Part shown: positions 1 through 8,083 of the stretch, piece by piece
How the letters are laid out: every line of letters starts with the position of its first letter
Position numbering within the stretch: position 1 is the first letter of the stretch
NCBI RefSeq assembly: GCF_037974355.1
Contig: NZ_CP150235.1
Span: 2,418,001 to 2,482,000, forward strand
Source: Paenibacillus sp. FSL R5-0517
Lineage (GTDB): Bacteria; Bacillota; Bacilli; Paenibacillales; Paenibacillaceae
Reading direction: 5' to 3'
DNA: 64,000 nucleotides
The notes under the pieces: model-generated
Seen by the model: the letters and a program-made list of their open reading frames with translations, nothing else
Databases searched by the model: none
What the model was told of the DNA's origin: nothing
Translations under genes and position numbers: made by a program

Positions 1-360
1 TTTACGGTGGAGGAACGCAAAGAACTGATCACGGAAGTAACCCGCCATCTACCCAATGTGGAGGTGGACAGTTTCCGCGATCTGACAGCCAATTATGTCC
101 GGCAAAAGGAAGCGCAGGTCATCGTTCGTGGTATACGCTCGGTAACTGATTTTGAATACGAGTTGCAGTTGGCATCGACCAACAGCAAGTTGAATCCGGA
201 TGCGGAAACGATATTTATGATGACCAATCCGAAATATTCCTATTTAAGTTCCAGCATCGTCAAAGAAATCGCTCATTATCATGGAGATGTTACAGATCTT
301 GTATCACCTGAGGTGGAAGCAGCGCTCCGTCAGAAAATCAGCGAGAAAACCGGCGGTTAA
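1..360 (+). CDS. coaD: Phosphopantetheine adenylyltransferase, 3' part
   Basis: This is the 3' end of a gene cut by the window start; the frame is open from base 1 and the true start lies upstream. The product transfers AMP from ATP to 4'-phosphopantetheine, the penultimate step of coenzyme A synthesis, in the cytosol. The visible part has the family-typical stretches VIVRGIRSVTDFEYE and YSYLSSSIVKEIA, the latter ending in the conserved SSS-x-VKE segment of the nucleotidyltransferase fold. Its last 23 bases overlap the 3' end of the convergent spoVV gene. An in-frame GTG at 7 is not the real start, because family homology begins before it. Confidence 0.95.
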   Translation, partial: FTVEERKELITEVTRHLPNVEVDSFRDLTANYVRQKEAQVIVRGIRSVTDFEYELQLASTNSKLNPDAETIFMMTNPKYSYLSSSIVKEIAHYHGDVTDLVSPEVEAALRQKISEKTGG

Positions 361-1675
361 ACCAGAAGGTAATACCTGATAGACTAATCATGACTGCAAG
401 AAGTAACGCAAGACCCATGCATGCAGCAGGGAAGACGCTCCAAATGGTGTTGATCGTGTATGTGTTACCTGGACTATGTATGAATAGCCAACCGAATGGT
501 GTCGAGAGGTCCTGCTCCCCATTCGTCTGTAATGTGGTCCAGACTTCTGTGCTGTAACGGCTGAACGGCATCCACAGGAACAGACTGATGAAAAAGGCGA
601 TTAATCCATGAGTCAGACGAACGCCAGCAAAGTACAGCATCGCTTTGCTGTTTGGACCCGTTGTTTTCAGGACGGCAGAGACTTGCAGGTGGGAGCATAA
701 ACCGCCCCATCCAAGAACGGCTGCAAGTAGAGATATGAGCAGCGCGGGTGTAAGTGAAGTCTGGCTCAAATGATAGGTGCCCAGGTGAAGCTCAAAGAAG
801 GCTGGCCACAGCGCAGCAGAGGACCCGGGAGTCAGATACAGGGAGACCAACCGGATAAACACGGCAAAACCGATCATGTATCCTCCAGTCATCATCAAGG
901 TCTGCACAGCTTGGGATACAGTGTCACCGAGCAGTTTGCCAAACCCTCTTCCATCACGACTATGGGCTTCCCTCGCTGTAATCATCAGTTCAGACCATAT
1001 ACGGCGTCGTTTGTATGTAGAGTGGTGGGGTGCAGATGAGCGACTTATGGAATTTGCAGGACTTGCAGGCTGAGAATCAAGAGAGCTGTTATCTGCTTGC
1101 GCAGTTGTCAAGCCAGCCCGGTTTGTTTGGTTACCCGGTGCAGGCAGGAGACGCATGGCAAGAATGGAAGCGATCCAGCCGCTGATCCAGTGGACTACGA
1201 GTAGAAAATATCCGGCCGCTGGCTGGTGAAGAAACGCAGCACCAACGACCAGTATGATCATCATCGGATTGGCAAAATGAGACGCCGCCGCAAGGACAAC
1301 CGCCTGCTTGGCGGTAATTTGTCTATCCTGAAATAAACGGGACACCGCATCTGCTCCTGCGGGGAATCCGCCGCACATGCCAACGGCAATCGCCAGACCT
1401 GCGTTGCCCGGAAGTCTGAACCACCGTTGCATTAACGGTCCGAGCAAGGCGCCGATCGCATGGGTGAAGCCAAACGCAGTAAGCATTTGGGATAACATGA
1501 GGAATGGGAGCATGGCAGGGAAGATGATTTTCCACCATATATCCAGACCTTGAATAGAGGCGTCAAACGCTTCTTTGGGTGAGGCAACTACCGCAATGAC
1601 CAACATTAAAGCGCCGGTACTTAGGATTATCGTTCGTAATGGGCCAGAATCTCTAACCTCGCTCTGTAATGTCAT
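338..1675 (-). CDS. spoVV: Sporulation integral membrane protein SpoVV (YlbJ), dipicolinate transport
   Basis: A 445-residue polytopic membrane protein of the YlbJ/SpoVV family with nucleoside-recognition (Gate) domains. Hydrophobic segments lie at about residues 13-30, 47-70, 88-105, 123-172, and several from about 250 to the C-terminus. A polar Ser/Pro/Arg-rich loop at about 175-230 separates two halves. In Bacillus subtilis SpoVV is made in the mother cell and moves dipicolinic acid across the outer forespore membrane (established for the family). The neighbourhood (coaD, ylbL, ylbM) matches the B. subtilis ylb region. The start has a GAGGTGAAA ribosome binding site. The tail overlaps coaD by 23 bases. 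Function is inferred from family and synteny. Confidence 0.9.
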   Translation of the reverse strand: MTLQSEVRDSGPLRTIILSTGALMLVIAVVASPKEAFDASIQGLDIWWKIIFPAMLPFLMLSQMLTAFGFTHAIGALLGPLMQRWFRLPGNAGLAIAVGMCGGFPAGADAVSRLFQDRQITAKQAVVLAAASHFANPMMIILVVGAAFLHQPAAGYFLLVVHWISGWIASILAMRLLPAPGNQTNRAGLTTAQADNSSLDSQPASPANSISRSSAPHHSTYKRRRIWSELMITAREAHSRDGRGFGKLLGDTVSQAVQTLMMTGGYMIGFAVFIRLVSLYLTPGSSAALWPAFFELHLGTYHLSQTSLTPALLISLLAAVLGWGGLCSHLQVSAVLKTTGPNSKAMLYFAGVRLTHGLIAFFISLFLWMPFSRYSTEVWTTLQTNGEQDLSTPFGWLFIHSPGNTYTINTIWSVFPAACMGLALLLAVMISLSGITFWFNRRFSR

Positions 1676-1989
1676 CGTTTCACCTCATATCAGATAACGC
1701 TGCTTCGGCATCTGAATCGTTATGGACGGCCGAATGACGCCCAAAGGGCGGTTCGGCCTTGACCGGACAGGCTATTGTATACAGCGGCCTATCCGGCCTG
1801 TACCATTGTATGCACAGGGACCAGAGTGTTAGACTTGAAAAAAAATGATGAAACAAGATGAGCTGAATATCTGCATTACACAGAGCGAGTATCTACCGGA
1901 GAATGGCAGTATTCACAAGGTGGAATTACGATCGCTTATTAGTGTAAAGTTTAGCTTATATAGAGATACAAAGAACGGAGGCTCATGCG
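1676..1989. other. Divergent spoVV/ylbL intergenic region with two tandem hairpins
   Basis: This 314-base gap between divergent genes holds two neighbouring GC-rich inverted repeats. The first is GGCCGAA/TTCGGCC with an inner CGCCC/GGGCG (1728-1758). The second is CCGGACAGGC/GCCTATCCGG (1763-1796). Neither is followed by a T-run, so they do not look like ordinary terminators. A short AT-rich stretch (about 1940-1975) before ylbL probably carries its promoter, but no consensus boxes stand out. An ORF beginning at 1845 has no ribosome binding site and runs into ylbL in another frame, so I do not call it. Confidence 0.5.
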
Positions 1990-3030
1990 ATGAATCGGAT
2001 TCGGAAATCTGGCGGATTCAGAGCTTCGATCTTTGTGATCGTGGTGGCTCTGGTCGTCTATGTTGCCGTGTACATGCCAACGCCGTATATCATATATATG
2101 CCTGGCAGTGCAGATGAAGTAAAACCAATGGTAACGGTTAAAGGTGGGGACCAGGAAGAACGCGGTGTGTTCATGATGACGACTGTGTCGGCAACATATG
2201 CCAATGTGTTTTTGCTAGGAACCTCTCTGTTCAATCAAAATGCTCAAGTGGATAAAAAGGAGGACCGACTGCGCGGTAAAAGCGAAGCGGAATACTCTGC
2301 CGAACAGGTGTGGTTCATGAGTGACTCACAATCCTCTGCAATGGAGGCTGCATATGAACAGGCTGGTGTGGCTTACTCTATTGTACCTGAACATATCTTT
2401 GTATTTGGACTGTCCGAAGATCCAAAACCCGATGGAGACATTGCTCCGGGCGATATTATTCTGGGCGTGAACGGAACAGCTACGCCGGATAATACGGTGC
2501 TTTCTGCCCAGTTAAAAGATAAAAAGGTTGGAGATACCGTCGAAATGCAACTGGAACGTGGCGGAGAGACCATTAGCCGGGACGTGAAACTGATTCAGGT
2601 AAAAGACAATAAAACGGGAGAAACCCGCCCGGGACTCGGCGTAATGATTGGTGCGGTTCAGAAGGTGAAACCTGAAAATCCGGACAAACAGATTTCCTTT
2701 ACAGATACTCAGGTTGGTGGTCCGTCTGCCGGCTTGATGTTTACGTTGGAGATCTATAACCAGTTAACACCTGGAGATCTGACCAAGGGGCATCGAATTG
2801 CGGGTACAGGTACCATTACCAAGGACGGTGTGGTGGGTGCCATTGGTGGTGTAGTGCACAAGATTGTAGCCGCTGACCGGAAAGAAGCGGAGATCTTCTT
2901 TGTGCCGAAGGATAACTATAAGGAAGCAGCAGCCAAGGCTGAACAGATCGGCACCAAAATGAAACTTGTGCCTGTGAGCACGGTGGATGATGCGCTGGCG
3001 TATCTGAAAACCTTATCCGTGAAATCCTAG
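1990..3030 (+). CDS. ylbL: Membrane-anchored PDZ-Lon (S16) serine protease, YlbL/DdcP-SepM family
   Basis: A 346-residue protease with an N-terminal signal-anchor helix (residues 11-29), a PDZ domain (about 110-205) and a C-terminal Lon-type S16 peptidase domain (about 235-340). The catalytic dyad is visible as Ser246 in GGPSAGL and Lys291 in GGVVHKI. The catalytic part should face outside the membrane. B. subtilis YlbL (DdcP) degrades the cell-division inhibitor YneA during DNA-damage checkpoint recovery, and streptococcal SepM processes a pheromone; which substrate applies here cannot be told. The ATG at 1990 follows AACGGAGG. The gene is monocistronic and ends at a strong bidirectional hairpin near 3175-3222. 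Confidence 0.92.
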   Translation: MNRIRKSGGFRASIFVIVVALVVYVAVYMPTPYIIYMPGSADEVKPMVTVKGGDQEERGVFMMTTVSATYANVFLLGTSLFNQNAQVDKKEDRLRGKSEAEYSAEQVWFMSDSQSSAMEAAYEQAGVAYSIVPEHIFVFGLSEDPKPDGDIAPGDIILGVNGTATPDNTVLSAQLKDKKVGDTVEMQLERGGETISRDVKLIQVKDNKTGETRPGLGVMIGAVQKVKPENPDKQISFTDTQVGGPSAGLMFTLEIYNQLTPGDLTKGHRIAGTGTITKDGVVGAIGGVVHKIVAADRKEAEIFFVPKDNYKEAAAKAEQIGTKMKLVPVSTVDDALAYLKTLSVKS

Positions 3031-3174
3031 GATTATGATCGGGCGTGAATAGATAGAGTCCAGTTGAAAAGAATGGATAAAGTCCGGACGAAATCGGACT
3101 GAATGGATTACAGGGAATGAAGTGTGATCAAGAGATCTGAGAAGGTCAACAGATTCAAAGGATTACAATGAGAG

Positions 3175-3224
3175 AATCCCCTTGTTGCGATGTGCCTGAG
3201 CGGCGCGCAGCAAGGGGATTTTAT
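3175..3224 (+). terminator. Bidirectional terminator between ylbL and tmcAL
   Basis: A 10-bp perfect stem AATCCCCTTG/CAAGGGGATT with an inner TGCG/CGCA pairing, followed by a short T-run. It lies between the convergent genes ylbL and tmcAL and could serve both. The rest of the 3031-3312 gap holds only a small AGTCCG/CGGACT inverted repeat near 3090. Confidence 0.8.
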
Positions 3225-3312
3225 AGTTGTATAGTTTAGTTTTCAGTAGTCGACATGAATGATCTGTTTGATGATGGAATGAAAAGGATTAAAACTTATG
3301 GTCAAAAGCGGA

Positions 3313-4545
3313 TTACACTCTCACAGGTGACTCATAGTAGTCACTGAACATCCTGCGTGTGTCCTTATGCTCGCAAGCTAGCCCATACGCTACCTGAGCC
3401 TGGATATCCAGTTCCAGTTGATGGTGCGTGAACGTCGAAGGTTTCAGCACAACAGGCAACGACGCAGTCTTCTTCATTTGTTTAAGCAGGCTCTGCCCTT
3501 GAGTATTGAATCCGAGGACTCGTAGATATCCGGGTCCGGCAGCCAATTGCTCTGGTGAACACTCGGCTTTGGTGTGATTCAGGAGCAGGTGGGCGAGCAT
3601 ACGCTGGAGTTTGGTGCGTGTGTATCGTTTGGTCTTCAGTGCATTCAGGAGTGCTTCGACTGAAGGCTCCGGGAGCTGAGCGAGTGTACGGATCAGCCGG
3701 TGCTCCAGGCCTTCCGTGACTTCGGCGATGCGTTCCAGCTCGGAGGCACGGCGTGTGGCCGCGAGGTGAAACAGCGGCTGTGCAAAGCGCTCCCAGTGCA
3801 TGGGAGCGCGGTTTTCCTGCCATTCGCGATGCAGAATGGCAAGAGTGGCCGCCGGCACGTATGGCGCGGCGGCGCTGGGCCCGTCCGCCATCAGCAGGCG
3901 GCGGACGGCTGTGGCACTGGCGATCGCCCCCGGGCCGGGCGTCGCCTCATGATACGCGGCACCGGTACGCGCCGCCGTAAAGGGCTGGATCGCGCTGCCG
4001 AGTCGTTGCAGCGCGATCAGGTAGTGCAGCCCAAGCGAATTGTTGGGCTGCTCCAGCAGTGCAGCGGCGTCGCGAACATCGACGCCGCCGGGCGCCAGTG
4101 CCGCCGCCGCGCCTGCGTACGCGGCGGGGTAGCTGGCGCCTTCCCGCAGGCGGCGCGCGATGTCCTCGCGCATCCCTGCGGGCTCCACAGCCAGCACGCG
4201 CGCAATGCGCTGCAGGCTGTCCAGGTCGCCGGACTCGCTGCCAAAGCAGAGCGAGTCCACAACGCCGGTGCGGTCCAGCAAGGACACCGCACCGAAGGCA
4301 AACCACTCCGCCGGCTGAACAGCATAAGCCACCGGCAGTTCAAGTACCAGATCGGCGCCTGCGTGCAGCGCCATCTCGGTGCGCGCCCTTTTACCCACGA
4401 TGGCGGGTTCGCCACGCTGGAGGAAAGGGCCGCTCATGACCGCAACAACGGCGTCTGCGCCGCTTAGTCGCCGAGCTTCCTGCAAATGATAGACATGCCC
4501 ATTGTGCAAGGGGTTATATTCAACAATGACGCCTACGGCTCTCAT
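3313..4545 (-). CDS. tmcAL: tRNA(Met) cytidine acetate ligase (YlbM family)
   Basis: A 410-residue nucleotidyltransferase-like protein. The N-terminal signature is EYNPLHNGH with the HxGH motif at His14-Asn-Gly-His17, followed by the SGPFLQRGEPA block. TmcAL activates acetate with ATP and forms N4-acetylcytidine at the wobble position of elongator tRNA-Met (established for B. subtilis YlbM). The sequence is full length for the family. The middle of the gene (about 3700-4450) is markedly more GC-rich than its surroundings and Ala-rich at protein level. This creates long spurious ORFs on the other strand. It reads towards ylbL and shares the terminator at 3175-3222. Confidence 0.93.
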   Translation of the reverse strand: MRAVGVIVEYNPLHNGHVYHLQEARRLSGADAVVAVMSGPFLQRGEPAIVGKRARTEMALHAGADLVLELPVAYAVQPAEWFAFGAVSLLDRTGVVDSLCFGSESGDLDSLQRIARVLAVEPAGMREDIARRLREGASYPAAYAGAAAALAPGGVDVRDAAALLEQPNNSLGLHYLIALQRLGSAIQPFTAARTGAAYHEATPGPGAIASATAVRRLLMADGPSAAAPYVPAATLAILHREWQENRAPMHWERFAQPLFHLAATRRASELERIAEVTEGLEHRLIRTLAQLPEPSVEALLNALKTKRYTRTKLQRMLAHLLLNHTKAECSPEQLAAGPGYLRVLGFNTQGQSLLKQMKKTASLPVVLKPSTFTHHQLELDIQAQVAYGLACEHKDTRRMFSDYYESPVRV

Positions 4546-4647
4546 GATTAGACGTACTCCTTTCGATTGGATAACCGAGTATGTATAACATCCATTCCAT
4601 CATAGGGGATGTCATGTATTAGATCAAATCATGCACCCATTCAGACA

Positions 4648-4689
4648 AGAAAAAGCACAAATCCGACATCAATGGATGTCAGACTGTGC
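4648..4689 (-). terminator. Rho-independent terminator of hmp
   Basis: Read on the minus strand, a long stem with a four-base loop (GCACA and CTGACATC pairing with GATGTCGGATT and TGTGC) is followed by TTTTTCTT. It sits 28 bases past the hmp stop codon. Confidence 0.8.
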
Positions 4690-4717
4690 CAATCACATCT
4701 TCACAATCTCAGAACAG

Positions 4718-5953
4718 TTAGACATTTTCCGGTGCGGAAGAAAGACTTGCTTTCGGCCCAAAAAATTCATAATGAATGTGGTCTGCTGGAACACCAAGCG
4801 CCTGCAGCTCCGTATACACTGAACGCATGAACGAAACGGGTCCGCACAGATAATAGGTGGCATCTAGTTCATCAATCACTTGGCGAAGCCAGACTGCATC
4901 CATATAACCTTCCTTATGAAAAAACTCATTTTCACGATCAGAAGCAGCGGGTTGAGTGTAGCAATAATAGGCTTTAACGCTTTGATAACGTTCGGCCAGA
5001 CTGTTCACATGATCACGGAACGCATGAGATTGACCATTCGGACTTGCATGCAAAAATGTAATTTTGCGGTTTTTGTCCAAGTTAACCAGTGTATTTAACA
5101 TGCTGATCATGGGGGTTAGACCAACGCCACCGCTCAAGAGAACAATATGGCGTTTATCGTCTCTATCCAGCGTAAAGTCACCAGCAGGAGCGGATAGCTC
5201 CACCAGACTACCTTCTTCAATGTGATCGTGGAGATACGTGGATATGACTCCATCAGGACGTTCTAATCCACTCAGCTCGCGTTTAACGGAAATGCGGTAG
5301 TAGGGTTTACCCGGTATATCTGAAAGGCTATACTGACGAATCTGGGTAAATGACTGTGCCTCCGGTTTGATCTTGATGCTGATGTATTGTCCTGGTTCAT
5401 AGCTGGCAATTGGTTTACCATCATCTGGGACGAGGTAAAAGGATGTGATGATTCCACTTTCCTGCACTTTCTTGGCAACCTTGAAGGTACGAAATCCTTC
5501 CCAGCCACCTGTCTGGTTCTCTGCTTCCGCATACATGTCCTGTTCGATCCCGATAAAGGCATCTGCAATGACATTGTAGGCTTCGCCCCACGCCGTAATG
5601 ATCTCATCGGTAGCCGCGTCTCCAAGCACATCTTTGATCGCTTGTAACAGATAGGTGCCCACAATCGCATATTGCTCGGGAACGATACCCAGACTGCGAT
5701 GTTTATGGGCAACTTGCCGGACGGCAGGCAGGATGGAGGACAGATTATCGATATGCAGGGCGGCGGTGTATACCATATTGGCGAGGGCGGCTTGCTGTCG
5801 TCCCTGTTTCTGATTTGCGTGATTGAAAATATTCAGTAGTTCCGGATGAGCTGCGAACATCGTTTCGTAAAAATGGCGTGTGATCGCTTCACCGTGAACT
5901 TCAAGTACGGGTACTGTAGATTTAATGACTCTAATAGTGTGTTCACTTAACAT
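4718..5953 (-). CDS. hmp: Flavohemoprotein (nitric oxide dioxygenase)
   Basis: A 411-residue enzyme that oxidises NO to nitrate with O2 and NAD(P)H in the cytosol. It has a globin domain (1-140) with the expected Tyr29, Gln53 and proximal His85 (in VAHKH). A ferredoxin-reductase FAD domain follows (about 150-260; RQYSLSD) and then an NAD domain (GGVGLTPMISML, C-terminal EFFGPK). The start at 5953 follows a GGGAGGG ribosome binding site and gives the canonical N-terminus MLSEHTI. The frame stays open upstream to 6073 but that extension has no family match. The predicted promoter carries a Fnr/Crp-type site, so induction under low oxygen or nitrosative conditions is likely but inferred. Confidence 0.96.
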   Translation of the reverse strand: MLSEHTIRVIKSTVPVLEVHGEAITRHFYETMFAAHPELLNIFNHANQKQGRQQAALANMVYTAALHIDNLSSILPAVRQVAHKHRSLGIVPEQYAIVGTYLLQAIKDVLGDAATDEIITAWGEAYNVIADAFIGIEQDMYAEAENQTGGWEGFRTFKVAKKVQESGIITSFYLVPDDGKPIASYEPGQYISIKIKPEAQSFTQIRQYSLSDIPGKPYYRISVKRELSGLERPDGVISTYLHDHIEEGSLVELSAPAGDFTLDRDDKRHIVLLSGGVGLTPMISMLNTLVNLDKNRKITFLHASPNGQSHAFRDHVNSLAERYQSVKAYYCYTQPAASDRENEFFHKEGYMDAVWLRQVIDELDATYYLCGPVSFMRSVYTELQALGVPADHIHYEFFGPKASLSSAPENV

Positions 5954-6024
5954 ACATTTTCCCTCCCGATATAATATGAGATAGTTGAATAATGAATTGT
6001 TATGGAGCTGATTGTGCTTCGGTT

Positions 6025-6074
6025 TATAGCAAGTATAGGTAGGTGCCGAGAGGGACTGTGTGACATAGATCACA
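6025..6074 (-). promoter_or_regulatory. Predicted Fnr/Crp-type activated promoter of hmp
   Basis: A perfect palindrome TGTGA-N6-TCACA lies at 6059-6074. On the minus strand a TATACT -10 box lies at 6037-6032, which places the start site near 6025. The palindrome centre is then at about -41.5, the class-II activator position used by B. subtilis Fnr. No good -35 box is seen, as expected for an activator-dependent promoter. The leader would be about 72 bases. Basis: sequence plus known Fnr site architecture; the regulator itself is not in the window. Confidence 0.65.
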
Positions 6075-6224
6075 CTAAACGTTAACGAAATGTGACCGCG
6101 GTTTGCAAGAAACTACAACTAAAATGACGACTTGTAGTTTATCTTGAAGTGAGTCTATAATAGACCAGATGGAGTAAACGGTTCTGAGCCATTGGTTTTA
6201 AAATAGGGTGTAAAGTTAAAAGTG

Positions 6225-6254
6225 TTGACAAACGTCTTGAAAAATCGGTATAAT
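6225..6254 (+). promoter_or_regulatory. Sigma-A promoter of yceD-rpmF
   Basis: Exact consensus boxes: TTGACA at 6225-6230 and TATAAT at 6249-6254, with an 18-base spacer. The start site would be near 6261, leaving a leader of about 155 bases before yceD. A weaker second pair (TTGTAG at 6132, TATAAT at 6156, 18-base spacer) lies upstream. Confidence 0.85.
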
Positions 6255-6415
6255 GATTTTTGTTTGTTAAGTCAATTTCATAATACTTTTAACGATGAAT
6301 CGTCAGAATACATACAGTCAGGATTTATTGCTTTACAAGAGCAGGCTTGACCTGTATAACTGTCGTGATACGTTTGACATGAATTATGAAATTGGTTTCG
6401 TTTGGAGTGATGGAA

Positions 6416-6922
6416 ATGTTAATGCCATTTCGCAAAGTGGCTACCAGTGATGGCCCCCTGAAGTTTAACGAACAGTGGGATATCAAGGAACTGGTTTCTA
6501 ACCGACAAGATATCACAGCCGTTACCCCCCTGACTGCGGATTTATCTGCAGAATTCAGAGAAGGTGACGTTGTGGATGTTCATGGCAAGCTGACCGTAGG
6601 AGTGGACATGTTGTGCTCCCGTTGTCTTAAGCCGATCAATGAACATTTTCATATTGATTTTCATGAGCAATTCAAGCAGGGAAAACAGCCAGAGGAATTA
6701 CATGAAGACGACGATACGCTCTATGTGGATGGGGATAGCGTTGATCTGAAAGGTTATGCCGAGGAAGCTTTTCTGCTGGATCTTCCGTTTATACCGCTAT
6801 GCAGCGATACATGCAAAGGGTTATGCCCCAAGTGTGGCCATGAGCTGAACGAAGGTGACTGCGGTTGTGATAACCAGGTTATCGATCCGCGGCTTGCAGG
6901 GCTCAAGGATTTTTTTAAATGA
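6416..6922 (+). CDS. yceD: YceD/YlbN family DUF177 protein, 23S rRNA accumulation
   Basis: A 168-residue cytosolic protein of the DUF177 family, which sits next to rpmF in most bacteria and is linked to 23S rRNA or large-subunit maturation. Cys pairs are visible: LCSRC in the middle, and CSDTCKGLCPKCG plus CGC at the C-terminus, suggesting metal binding. The ATG at 6416 is chosen because GGAG at 6404-6407 lies eight bases before it. Earlier in-frame ATGs at 6386 and 6410 lack spacing. It is followed at 65 bases by rpmF in the same transcript. Confidence 0.9.
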   Translation: MLMPFRKVATSDGPLKFNEQWDIKELVSNRQDITAVTPLTADLSAEFREGDVVDVHGKLTVGVDMLCSRCLKPINEHFHIDFHEQFKQGKQPEELHEDDDTLYVDGDSVDLKGYAEEAFLLDLPFIPLCSDTCKGLCPKCGHELNEGDCGCDNQVIDPRLAGLKDFFK

Positions 6923-6987
6923 GCATGATTGAAAATCGAACGTAACAACTACCTGCAAAGGTTGATTTTGATAAGGAGGTGGGAATA

Positions 6988-7161
6988 ATGGCAGTACCTC
7001 AACGGAGAACGTCCAAGACGCGTCGCGACAAACGTCGCACTCACTTTAAATTGGCTGTACCGGGCATGGTGAAATGTGAACAATGTGGCGAACTTAAACT
7101 TAGTCACCACGTGTGCAAAGTGTGCGGAACGTACAAAGCAAGAGAGATCATCTCTCAATAA
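6988..7161 (+). CDS. rpmF: 50S ribosomal protein L32, zinc-binding form
   Basis: A 57-residue ribosomal protein beginning [17 protein letters not shown]. The C-terminal half carries two Cys pairs (CEQCGE and CKVCG), so it is the zinc-ribbon form of L32. The ATG at 6988 follows AAGGAGGTGGG. It is cotranscribed with yceD and ends at a strong terminator (7173-7209). Confidence 0.97.
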   Translation: MAVPQRRTSKTRRDKRRTHFKLAVPGMVKCEQCGELKLSHHVCKVCGTYKAREIISQ

Positions 7162-7172
7162 TAGTTGGACAT

Positions 7173-7209
7173 TAAGTAGCACTTCATTTCGATGAGGTGC
7201 TACTTTTTT
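7173..7209 (+). terminator. Terminator after rpmF
   Basis: Stem AAGTAGCAC-TTCAT/ATGA-GGTGCTACTT followed by a T7 tract. It separates the yceD-rpmF transcript from the fapR promoter. Confidence 0.9.
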
Positions 7210-7299
7210 TCGATTAGATAGTGTAGGTAGAGGGAGTTAACAAGCATGAAATCTTTGCTCCACAGGGGTGAATTGTTTTTGTTCAGCCAGCCTTTCTTT

Positions 7300-7343
7300 T
7301 TGACACGGGATGAGATATACTATAGTTTAGTACCAGGTTCTAA
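7300..7343 (+). promoter_or_regulatory. fapR operon promoter with FapR operator
   Basis: A 17-base near-palindrome TTAGTACCAGGTTCTAA at 7327-7343 matches the FapR operator type (TTAGTACC followed by a mirrored arm). It lies just downstream of TTGACA (7300-7305) and a TATAGT -10 candidate (7321-7326). The spacer between these boxes is only 15 bases, so the exact -10 is uncertain. Repressor bound here would block the start region; malonyl-CoA relieves FapR (established in B. subtilis). From 7344 to the fapR start I see only leader sequence. Confidence 0.85.
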
Positions 7344-7480
7344 GATTTGACGTTACATATATGATGAACCATAATCCGTTTGAGAACGACCCTGGTGACC
7401 AGGGATGCATCTATAGAAGCAACACGAAAGAATGGTTGAACTGGCCGGATGGGACGGTTCCGTAAACGATACAGCGGGGG

Positions 7481-8083
7481 GTGTCAGGCATCGAACGTGT
7501 ACCGAAGAGACAGAGGCAACAGCAGTTAACCAAAATGATAGAAGAGAACCCGTTTGTGACGGATCAGGAACTTACGCGCCAATTGAAGGTGAGTATTCAG
7601 ACGATTCGTCTTGACAGACTGGAACTTGGAATACCCGAACTTCGGGAGCGGATGAAACTGATGGCAGAGCTCTCGTATGATCAGGTGCGCTCGCTGCCCC
7701 TGCATGAGATTATCGGTGATATTGTGGATCTGCAGCTGGACAAAAGCGGGATTTCCCTGTTTGAGATTAAGGAAGAGCATGTGTTTTCCAGAACAGGGAT
7801 TGCACGTGGGCACTACGTCTTTGCACAGGCCAACTCCTTGGCTGTAGCCATTATTAATGACGAGATCGCGTTGACTGCATCAGCAGACATTCGCTTTGTC
7901 CGTTCGGTTCATTTGGGAGAGAAATGTATTGCAAAGGCTTATGTGAGATCGATTCCGGGTCAAAAGGGCAAAGCCAAAGTGGAAGTATTCACTTATGTAG
8001 GTGAAGAAATGGTGTTTCAAGGCAACTTTGTAATCTACCATTCAGGTGGAGAAGACAGCGGAGAAGGAGGTCATTTGGAATGA
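7481..8083 (+). CDS. fapR: Transcriptional repressor of lipid synthesis FapR
   Basis: A 200-residue malonyl-CoA-responsive repressor. The N-terminal DeoR-like helix-turn-helix spans about 25-60 (VSIQTIRLDRLELGIPELRER, a hallmark of FapR). The rest is a hotdog-fold effector domain with ARGHYVFAQANSLAVA, the ligand-binding block. GTG at 7481 directly follows a run of G residues, so spacing is tight, but it is the only start giving the whole DNA-binding domain. It is the first gene of the operon it controls and overlaps plsX by four bases (ATGA). Confidence 0.95.
   Translation: MSGIERVPKRQRQQQLTKMIEENPFVTDQELTRQLKVSIQTIRLDRLELGIPELRERMKLMAELSYDQVRSLPLHEIIGDIVDLQLDKSGISLFEIKEEHVFSRTGIARGHYVFAQANSLAVAIINDEIALTASADIRFVRSVHLGEKCIAKAYVRSIPGQKGKAKVEVFTYVGEEMVFQGNFVIYHSGGEDSGEGGHLE

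Noticed and set aside
1845..2117. 90-codon plus-strand frame before ylbL
   Set aside because: No ribosome binding site, overlaps the ylbL start in another frame, and the C-terminal part is out-of-frame ylbL signal-anchor DNA.
3700..4467. A 255-codon plus-strand frame and other long frames opposite tmcAL
   Set aside because: They lie wholly antisense to a well-supported tmcAL gene in a GC-rich stretch where stop codons are rare. The translations are Arg/Gly/Ala-rich without motifs or ribosome binding sites.
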